Origin: a virus
Direction: 5' to 3' (one strand)
DNA: 26,294 nt
IMG/VR virus record: IMGVR_UViG_3300025890_000132
Location: 1-26,294 of that record
The position numbers were made by a program, and so were the translations under genes. The notes under the pieces are model-generated. The model did no database searches and was not told where the DNA came from. It worked only from the letters and a program-made list of their open reading frames with translations. Of the stretch, positions 21,520 to 26,294 are shown one piece after another. Within the stretch, counting starts at the first letter, position 1. Every line of letters starts with the position of its first letter.

Positions 21520-22452
21520 ATGTCAGAGCAACAGGCGACGACCGTCGTCGCGAACCCATTTGAAACCAGCAACACGCCGACCCAGGCCGGCTCGAACAAT
21601 CTTGCCGTTGAGGCGCAACGCGTTGTTGCAGAGATACACGGCGCCATCACGGCCGCCCGCGCATATCCACGCGACCAGAAATTCGCAATGGATAGGATCA
21701 TCATGGAATGCACCCGACCCGGTCTTGCGGAGGCCGCGGTTTATGCGTACCCGCGAGGCGGGGAGATGGTCTCGGGTCCGAGCATCCGTCTCGCCGAGGC
21801 CGTCGCCCGCCAATGGGGAAACATTCAATTCGGCATAAACGAGCTCGCCAGCAACCCGGAAGAGACGCTAATGCAGGCGTTTGCATGGGACCTCGAGACA
21901 AACGTTCGCGAGGTTCGGACGTTCTCCGTCCCGAAGTTTCGCCACTCGCGCAAAGGCAAAACCCGCCTCGAGGACCCGCGCGACATTTACGAGCAAAACG
22001 CCAATATGGGCGCCCGGCGTATGCGCGGATGCATTCTTGCCGTAATCCCTGGCGACGTCGTCGAGCAGGCCGTGCAACAGTGCATGCTGACCCAGCAAAA
22101 CAGCGTCGGAGCACCGGGGGAGGTTCTCGGGCGCATGGTCGAGGCGTTCGAGTCTGAATTCAGCGTTTCGGCCGGCGCCGTCGCAAAGCGTCTCGGGCAT
22201 CGCCTGGACGCGACGACAACCGCCGAGGTCCTGGCTCTAAAGCGCATTTACCAGTCGCTCCGGGACGGCATGGCGAGCCCAGGCGACTATTTCGACCTGG
22301 AGGCCGGCAACGGAAACGGCCAGAATCGCTCGAAATCGTCCGCAGACGCCCTCGGAGCTGCTTTAGGCGGCGACGATAAGGCCGAGGACAGCACAAGCGA
22401 GCCAGCGAGCCAGGAGGCGGCAAAGCCTCGAGGCCGCGGTCGCGCAAAGTAG
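21520..22452 (+). CDS. Putative recombination partner (ssDNA-annealing type), 310 aa
   Basis: A 310-residue protein starting five bases after the exonuclease stop. It has a strongly patterned central part: YPRDQKFAMDRIIMECTRPG (49-68), AEAAVYAYPRGGEMVSGPSI (70-89), RLAEAVARQWGNIQFGINEL, FAWDLETNVREVRTFSVPKF, DIYEQNANMGARRMRGCILA and VIPGDVVEQAVQQC. I recall this family next to phage YqaJ genes, where the partner is normally a RecT-, Erf- or Rad52-like annealing protein, but I cannot place it in one of those named families. The C-terminus is low-complexity and ends in a basic RGRGR. Function is inferred from pairing. Confidence 0.6.
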   Translation: MSEQQATTVVANPFETSNTPTQAGSNNLAVEAQRVVAEIHGAITAARAYPRDQKFAMDRIIMECTRPGLAEAAVYAYPRGGEMVSGPSIRLAEAVARQWGNIQFGINELASNPEETLMQAFAWDLETNVREVRTFSVPKFRHSRKGKTRLEDPRDIYEQNANMGARRMRGCILAVIPGDVVEQAVQQCMLTQQNSVGAPGEVLGRMVEAFESEFSVSAGAVAKRLGHRLDATTTAEVLALKRIYQSLRDGMASPGDYFDLEAGNGNGQNRSKSSADALGAALGGDDKAEDSTSEPASQEAAKPRGRGRAK

Positions 22453-22462
22453 GGTCGCAAAG

Positions 22463-22693
22463 ATGAAAACGCAAAAGGCGGCCGTTCAGGCCGCCTCATA
22501 CTGGGGTCAGGTTTGCTCGGTCGGGTTTACGCTTGGGCTGGTATACGTCCTGGCGTCGTCTGTCGTTGGTCCCATTGCAGCGCTCGTTGCCGTCGGTCTC
22601 GCAGGATTGCTGCCGACGTCGGTTCTCGTCCTGCCAGGAGCTCCCGTCGGCGCTGCTGTCGTTTGGCTCGTGCTCGTCGCTTCGTGGCGTTAA
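22463..22693 (+). CDS. Small membrane protein, 76 aa
   Basis: An ATG ten bases after the previous stop opens a 76-residue hydrophobic protein with three likely membrane segments (about 16-34, 37-57 and 60-75: CSVGFTLGLVYVLASSVVG, IAALVAVGLAGLLPTSVLVL, GAAVVWLVLVASW). It is the last gene of the rightward operon. The ribosome site is weak (AAAG), and a terminator hairpin for the opposite strand lies in its first codons, so it may be poorly expressed or not real. If made, it could act in superinfection exclusion, host-membrane modification or holin-like pore formation. Confidence 0.45.
   Translation: MKTQKAAVQAASYWGQVCSVGFTLGLVYVLASSVVGPIAALVAVGLAGLLPTSVLVLPGAPVGAAVVWLVLVASWR
22470..22495 (-). 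terminator. Intrinsic terminator for the leftward late/lysis operon
   Basis: Read leftward, GGCGGCC-TGAAC-GGCCGCC (22,495 to 22,477) forms a perfect 7-bp GC-rich stem with a 5-base loop, followed by TTTTGCGTTTT. This is a textbook rho-independent terminator. It lies 264 bases past the endolysin stop, so it would end the leftward unit. On the plus strand the same hairpin is followed by TCATACT, much weaker. It falls within the first codons of the membrane-protein ORF. Confidence 0.75.
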
Positions 22694-22704
22694 GCCGCTC
22701 TCGT

Positions 22705-22721
22705 CGCCGAGCTCGTCGGCG
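22705..22721. terminator. Weak hairpin at the convergent junction
   Basis: Between the membrane-protein stop and the endolysin stop, CGCCGA-GCTCG-TCGGCG forms a 6-bp stem with a 5-base loop. On the plus strand it is followed by CTCTTT, so it might terminate rightward transcripts weakly. No strong T run is present on either strand, and GC-rich hairpins of this size occur by chance in this genome. Confidence 0.3.
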
Positions 22722-22758
22722 CTCTTTGAAGACGTAACACGACCGGGTCGGGTCCACG

Positions 22759-23367
22759 CTACCTGAGCCGGTGCTCGATCCACCCGTTAAAAAACCGCTC
22801 CTGTCCTGGAGAGGTCAGCACAATTTCACGATAGCGCACGTACTGCTCGCCGTTCAGCACCACGACCAGGCGCTCGGCCGTGTTGACCTCGATGCACTTG
22901 CGAACGGCGCCGAGAGTGCGCGGCCCGATGGCACCGTCGACCATGATGTCGGGATACGAGCGCGCGTTGCGGTTCATCAGGTTGACTGCGGCTTGCAGGA
23001 TGCGCCCGGCCGTGCCGGTGCCCATGTTTACGCCGGTGTCGTAGACCTCAAGCGCGACGGCCGCGGACAGCTCCGCGAGCTGGTTACCGCAAACAGGCTT
23101 CCAGTAACGCTCGAAATACGCGAACTTGACGTTCACCCACAGCTCGGCATCGTCGCGCAGCTGCTTGTCGAGCTTGTCACTACGTTTTTGCGTCGGCTGC
23201 ACGCGCAAGCGTCGCTTGTAGTCGTCGACGCGGTCCCAGAGCGCCGGGTCGGGATTGTCGCGCCTGGTAATGCCGGCGTACGTTTCGCCGCCGCGGTCCT
23301 CCGGGTCGTTGACCCAACCGCCTTCGACCGCCGCGGTCGCCTCGAATGCAGATTGCCACGCGTCCAT
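22759..23367 (-). CDS. Endolysin, glycosyl hydrolase 108-type, 202 aa
   Basis: The ATG at 23367 has a GGGAG ribosome site six bases upstream and is preferred to a GTG at 23403. Near the N-terminus the catalytic block reads VEGGWVNDPEDRGGETYAGI, the E-GG-x-x-x-DP-x-D-x-GG-x-T-x-x-GIT motif of GH108 muramidases, with E15 the likely catalytic acid. The C-terminal part (GRILQAAVNLMNRNARSYPD, IMVDGAIGPRTLGAVRKCIE) matches the predicted peptidoglycan-binding domain paired with GH108. It hydrolyses murein at lysis. It is the last gene of the leftward unit. No signal peptide is seen, so it needs a holin for export. Confidence 0.88.
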   Translation of the reverse strand: MDAWQSAFEATAAVEGGWVNDPEDRGGETYAGITRRDNPDPALWDRVDDYKRRLRVQPTQKRSDKLDKQLRDDAELWVNVKFAYFERYWKPVCGNQLAELSAAVALEVYDTGVNMGTGTAGRILQAAVNLMNRNARSYPDIMVDGAIGPRTLGAVRKCIEVNTAERLVVVLNGEQYVRYREIVLTSPGQERFFNGWIEHRLR

Positions 23368-23414
23368 CACGTTCTCCCAGTTATATCCGGCAACGATGTT
23401 CACTTGCGTTATTC

Positions 23415-23603
23415 TTACTTTTTCATGATTTCGACCATTTCCCTCACGCCGGCGAGCCCGCCGTTCTTCTCGAGCGTGGCGCCGATTTGGGTCGTCGCAT
23501 AAACGTCCCGTGCCTCAGCCTCGCGGAGTTTCTTTAGCGTGTCGGTCTTCGGCTGGCGCCGATTCAAGATGACGTCCATCAGCAAGCGAACGCATCTATC
23601 CAT
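23415..23603 (-). CDS. Small lysis-region protein, 62 aa
   Basis: The ATG at 23603 lies within the last codons of the holin candidate, so this start is chosen over a longer frame from 23675. The protein is MDRCVRLLMDVILNRRQPKT, then DTLKKLREAEARDVYATTQI and GATLEKNGGLAGVREMVEIM. It is basic and helical with no clear membrane segment. Overlapping a holin candidate and preceding the endolysin, it may be a lysis accessory, such as a regulator or antiholin, but I recognise no family. Confidence 0.55.
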   Translation of the reverse strand: MDRCVRLLMDVILNRRQPKTDTLKKLREAEARDVYATTQIGATLEKNGGLAGVREMVEIMKK

Positions 23604-23793
23604 CGTCGCCCCGTGCCGCTTCCTCGAGCGCTCGCGCGACGCGCTCGTTGTTGGTCGCGGCTCGGTCAATAACACCGAGTAAGGTATCCATGATGAACCG
23701 CACTATCTTGTAGTTCGCAAAAAGCGAGATAGCGAGCAGCAAGCCTAATACTCCGTGCTTGGCCAGCTGCTCGAGGAATGTTGCCTCTAACAT
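23596..23793 (-). CDS. Holin candidate, 65 aa
   Basis: A 65-residue protein with one strong membrane segment (about 13-30: HGVLGLLLAISLFANYKIV) and a second amphipathic or weakly hydrophobic helix (RFIMDTLLGVI), followed by a charged C-terminal tail (AATNNERVARALEEAARGDD). Small size, N-terminal membrane segment, charged tail and position two genes before the endolysin fit a single-span holin or pinholin-like protein. Holins form membrane lesions that let the endolysin out. Sequence alone does not prove this; a general membrane protein is possible. Confidence 0.6.
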   Translation of the reverse strand: MLEATFLEQLAKHGVLGLLLAISLFANYKIVRFIMDTLLGVIDRAATNNERVARALEEAARGDDG

Positions 23794-23814
23794 TACTGCC
23801 TGCCCAGCTGCCAG

Positions 23815-24231
23815 TTATGACAGGTCTGTTCGTTCCCACCTCGGACCACCCAGGCGAACCGCCCAGTACATTTTCACGACGTCGGCCCAGTCGACCAGGT
23901 AGCGCGCGCACATGCGCCGGAAGTGCCGCGCAGCATGAATGCTATTGATGCCGACGGACGCGTAGCCGTTGCGCCGGTCGCATAAGTCATCATGCTCAAG
24001 GGACGGAACGACCATTTTCCAGTGTGACGACGGCAGCACGAAAACTGCGCGGTCGTGCCATGGCTTCGAAGCGCCGTCCCATCGATAGCCGGCTTTGATG
24101 ACGCAATGCACCTCTGGGTGCTCGCCGTCCTTATCCGGTCGCACCGTGTAGTGCCAATCCTGCTTCAGCTCCCAGCGGCACGACTCGCTCTCGGCTTCGA
24201 CGATAGCGCGCATCAGCGGCGTTCTAAGCAC
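23815..24231 (-). CDS. DUF1353 family protein, 138 aa
   Basis: The GTG at 24231 shares its first base with the preceding TAG (TAGTG) and follows a GGAGGA ribosome site; a longer frame to 24297 would run through the lipoprotein gene. The motif pair AGYRWDGASKPWHDRAVFVL (47-66) and LEHDDLCDRRNGY (78-90) is the DUF1353 signature, with a W-DGAS-P loop and an H-DLCD segment. DUF1353 proteins are common in phage lysis or tail-end regions and resemble metal-binding hydrolase folds, but their role is not established. Here it sits between the lipoprotein and holin genes, suggesting a lysis function. Confidence 0.75.
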   Translation of the reverse strand: MLRTPLMRAIVEAESESCRWELKQDWHYTVRPDKDGEHPEVHCVIKAGYRWDGASKPWHDRAVFVLPSSHWKMVVPSLEHDDLCDRRNGYASVGINSIHAARHFRRMCARYLVDWADVVKMYWAVRLGGPRWERTDLS

Positions 24232-24602
24232 TATTCGTCCTCCGCGTTCGGCTCGGCCGCCGGGGGCGTGAACCGGTGTTTGCAAAGCGCCGCCCACTCG
24301 TCAAGCTCGGCGCCGAATTGCAGGTAGAGCTGCGACACCGACATACGCTCGCATATCTGCCGGCGGGCCCGCGTGGTTCGAACGGCGTCGATGTCGTCGT
24401 CGAGTTTCTCGACGCGGTCGATACTCTGCGTCGCCTTTGCGCGCACCTCTTCGGCCCGTTCGGTGATCGAGCAGCCAGAAAGCGCCAGAAAAACGCACAA
24501 GCAAAAACAGGCAATTGCGGGCCCTCGAGGCGCCTGGTCGGCGGAGTTGGCGAACACGTGCCCTCGACGCTCATAGGTGGTGACATGTGTGATGTCCGTC
24601 AT
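24231..24602 (-). CDS. Lipoprotein, possible outer-membrane lysis accessory, 123 aa
   Basis: The ATG at 24602 overlaps the stop of the fibre-assembly gene (ATGA). A hydrophobic stretch ends in a lipobox (CFCLCVFLALSGCS, Cys44), so the mature protein would be lipid-anchored. An in-frame GTG at residue 16 would give a more normal signal length and may be the real start. After the Cys come a helical, likely coiled-coil segment (TERAEEVRAKATQSIDRVEK) and a compact domain with two further cysteines. Location in the lysis cassette suggests an o-spanin or related envelope protein, but it is longer than most o-spanins and no inner-membrane spanin partner is found. Confidence 0.6.
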   Translation of the reverse strand: MTDITHVTTYERRGHVFANSADQAPRGPAIACFCLCVFLALSGCSITERAEEVRAKATQSIDRVEKLDDDIDAVRTTRARRQICERMSVSQLYLQFGAELDEWAALCKHRFTPPAAEPNAEDE

Positions 24603-25243
24603 TTGGGCCACTTCGCTTCGATTTGGGGGCGAAGCCTCTCCAGGTTCTTGTAAATGTCTGGTTTGTTTGCCAACCCGTCCACCTGTAGATTTGCCCAGTC
24701 CACCACCTCAGTGATGAGGGCACCCATGGAATGCCACGCAGCTGCCTTGGTGCTCCACTCAGCAGCCACTTCTTCAAGGGTCGTGCCGGTGACACGCACC
24801 CGAGCCTCGGCAAAGGGGAGACCACTGGTGGCGCCAGCGACAATCTTCTGTGCCTCAACCTGCTTAGTGAGGTACTCCATAATTTTCCCTGGACCATCAC
24901 TGTCGATAATTGAGCGGCGCAGGGTCTCTGCATGGTCGCGCACTTCTCGCATGAATTTGCGCTTCGCCCCCAGCGCCTTCTTCCTAACTATCTCAGGCTC
25001 GACCTCATTGAACGACACCTGCTCTGCCACCCGGTCACCAATGCGTACCAACGTCAACTTAGCCGTCTGGAACTCTGAAGGCTCCGGGCCCTTCTCGACG
25101 CGATACACACCAAAGTGCGCGAGGCGCTCATCTGTCTCTGTTCGAAGGATGGATGGCGAGTTTTTCCCTGGCAATAAATTCAGGCATGCTTTTGGGGAAG
25201 CGTAGACAAGCTCCCCAACTTGGTTTTCGATTGCGAATTTCAT
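24599..25243 (-). CDS. Putative tail-fibre assembly protein, 214 aa
   Basis: A 214-residue protein starting three bases after the tail-fibre stop. The N-terminal half is beta-rich (MKFAIENQVGELVYASPKAC, DERLAHFGVYRVEKGPEPSE, FQTAKLTLVRIGDRVAEQVS), resembling the entry region of phage fibre-assembly proteins, where a short GVY motif and a Pro-rich link precede a helical domain. The C-terminal half is helical (LEEVAAEWSTKAAAWHSMGA) with an AEWSTKAAAWHSMG Trp motif. Position directly after a fibre gene is typical of a fibre chaperone that aids folding or attachment. The gene lacks CTCGAG and GAGCTC, like the fibre but unlike the rest of the genome, implying it moved together with the fibre. Confidence 0.55.
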   Translation of the reverse strand: MKFAIENQVGELVYASPKACLNLLPGKNSPSILRTETDERLAHFGVYRVEKGPEPSEFQTAKLTLVRIGDRVAEQVSFNEVEPEIVRKKALGAKRKFMREVRDHAETLRRSIIDSDGPGKIMEYLTKQVEAQKIVAGATSGLPFAEARVRVTGTTLEEVAAEWSTKAAAWHSMGALITEVVDWANLQVDGLANKPDIYKNLERLRPQIEAKWPK

Positions 25244-25246
25244 GTG

Positions 25247-26294
25247 TTACCTGCCTGGTACTGGTGGTAGACCTTCGCCCGCTGCAACATCGGCCATAGA
25301 TAAAAAATAGTAGTCAACGCCGGAACCGTTGATGGTGCTGGAGCTAGTTCTCGGTTTAAACCCATGCGCCAGTATGTCAAACGGTTTGAACGATCCGCCA
25401 CCGACGGATTCTCCCGCGTTCGATTCAGCGGTAACGTAAGTGTCAGCAGGGTTGTGCGGACTGCGAACAGTGTCGTACATCGGCCACTCTTGAGCACCTA
25501 CGTTTCCCTTGACAAGTAGGCTTCGGATTCTATTTCCGGTGAGAATTAGAGGCCCATCAGCAGCGCCATTGCCTTTGTACTGCGCCACAGTGCATACGCC
25601 GGGTTTGTTGCGGAAGCAGAACGCAATCATGTTGTCCCCGCTGCCGTTGGTGTCGTTGTGTGCGCCGACTTTAAACACAGCCGCAGATGGTGCCCCGTTC
25701 CATTGAGTGCTGTGCGCTGCCAAGCCGCCAAGGCCGTCGAGCACTAGGTACTGCGTCCACCCCCACATATCCGAGCCGACAATCCAACTCGCGGAATCTG
25801 TGCGGTTCTTGACAATAACGAGGTCGGGCTTAGCATCCATGCCGTGCCCGAGTGTTGCGTTGCCTGCGGTGCCGGTCCACTGAACAATAGACATGTGCCC
25901 TGCCTCGGCAACCTGTACCGTAGTGGCAACACTGCCGTCGCTGTTGCTCGCGGTCGTGCCACCGTTCAGTTTCCATAGCCAAAGCAGATACGTGGCGGCA
26001 CTGTCGTTGGCGTTGTTGGCGTTGTCTACGCGCACTCCGTCTGAGCGCATCGAGTCGATGCCTGTCTCTGCTGCCTCGGCATTTGGCACATCGGGATATA
26101 GAATGTTACCTACGCCACGCGACGAGTCGAACAGCTTGTGGCTCAGTACCGCGCTGCGCTTCTTGTGCCAGCCTAAGTCAGGTTGGAAGTTGGCCCCCAG
26201 TACATCCTTATTATTGGTTGCGTCACCTGTAAACAGCACTGCATTAAAATGGTCTATACCTTGCGCGCTAGGTGCGGGAAAATTTTCTAGTCGG
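25247..26294 (-). CDS. Tail fibre / receptor-binding protein, C-terminal part (open at right edge)
   Basis: The frame is open from the window edge (first full codon at 26293) to a stop at 25247, so the 5' end is missing. The protein reads RLENFPAPSAQGIDHFNAVL then FTGDATNNKDVLGANFQPDL, WHKKRSAVLSHKLFDSSRGV and several blocks of the form KPDLVIVKNRTDSASWIVGS and NMIAFCFRNKPGVCTVAQYK. This is a mosaic tail-fibre domain widespread in marine and aquatic phages (DUF7483-type), typically the distal receptor-binding end. Joined to the left-edge fibre it continues that frame exactly, giving a 550-residue fibre. A GTG at 26239 could be read as a start but would truncate the conserved block. Confidence 0.82.
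   Translation of the reverse strand, partial: RLENFPAPSAQGIDHFNAVLFTGDATNNKDVLGANFQPDLGWHKKRSAVLSHKLFDSSRGVGNILYPDVPNAEAAETGIDSMRSDGVRVDNANNANDSAATYLLWLWKLNGGTTASNSDGSVATTVQVAEAGHMSIVQWTGTAGNATLGHGMDAKPDLVIVKNRTDSASWIVGSDMWGWTQYLVLDGLGGLAAHSTQWNGAPSAAVFKVGAHNDTNGSGDNMIAFCFRNKPGVCTVAQYKGNGAADGPLILTGNRIRSLLVKGNVGAQEWPMYDTVRSPHNPADTYVTAESNAGESVGGGSFKPFDILAHGFKPRTSSSTINGSGVDYYFLSMADVAAGEGLPPVPGR

Noticed and set aside
22496-22783. Minus-strand 95-codon frame between the endolysin and the terminator
   Set aside because: It begins inside the endolysin gene, is rich in Arg, Asp, Glu and Asn as expected for the antisense of a hydrophobic gene, and has no ribosome site.
25744-26239. GTG at 26239 as the true start of the right-edge fibre
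   Set aside because: The frame continues upstream to the window edge and the residues before the GTG (FPAPSAQGIDHFNA) belong to the conserved fibre block, so the gene is 5'-incomplete rather than starting there.
1-26294. CRISPR array, tRNA, rRNA, insertion sequence or attachment site
   Set aside because: I saw no regularly spaced direct repeats, no cloverleaf-like sequence, no transposase motif, no terminal inverted repeats and no integrase next to a repeat.

Overview
This window reads as a tailed phage genome (Caudoviricetes, podovirus-like morphogenesis) from a GC-rich bacterial host. The host cannot be named from the sequence. There is no ribosomal, metabolic, tRNA or integrase gene. Almost every base is coding, and most neighbouring genes overlap by 1-4 bases (ATGA, TGATG, TAATG junctions), which suggests strong translational coupling.

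Layout. A short divergent control region (about 19,583-19,674) separates two transcription units. Leftward (minus strand) the order is: a YdaS/Cro-like regulator, a small unknown gene, an O-like replisome organiser, a DUF6475-type putative helicase loader, a block of small unknown genes, an Acb2-type cyclic-nucleotide sponge (anti-CBASS), a Vsr/DUF559-like nuclease, terminase small and large subunits, portal, a small connector-region protein, scaffold, SU10-type major capsid protein, head-completion/adaptor genes, a gp10-like tail hub, a W-x-ELNRR repeat protein, four candidate ejection proteins, a tail-collar fibre, a tiny fibre-linked gene, and a tail fibre that runs off the left edge. Rightward (plus strand, 19,675-22,693) there are two small cysteine-rich or coupled genes, a zinc-ribbon protein, a YqaJ-type exonuclease, its probable recombination partner and a small membrane protein. 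At the right end, again on the minus strand, come the 3' part of a tail fibre, a fibre-assembly-like protein, a lipoprotein, DUF1353, a holin candidate, a small ORF and a GH108-type endolysin. These converge on the rightward operon, where a good intrinsic terminator for leftward transcription lies at 22,470-22,495.

The left-edge tail fibre (605 to 1) and the right-edge tail fibre (26,294 to 25,247) are both open at the window edge, and joined end to end they form one uninterrupted in-frame reading frame. With the gene order this suggests the window is a complete circularly permuted genome of about 26.3 kb cut inside the fibre gene. One long leftward unit would then run replication, packaging, head, tail, fibre and lysis around the circle.

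No stretch over 300 bases lacks a gene. The largest non-coding gaps are the divergent control region, about 70 bp after the capsid gene, about 70 bp before the exonuclease gene, about 70 bp between the DUF6475 gene and the next small gene, and about 65 bp at the convergent junction. The points most worth a second look are the Acb2-like gene, possible genome closure, an iteron-like repeat inside the O-like gene, frame-independent enrichment of the palindromes CTCGAG and GAGCTC that disappears in the fibre island, the 170-base out-of-frame nuclease/TerS overlap, and a capsid protein whose N-terminus looks like a signal peptide.
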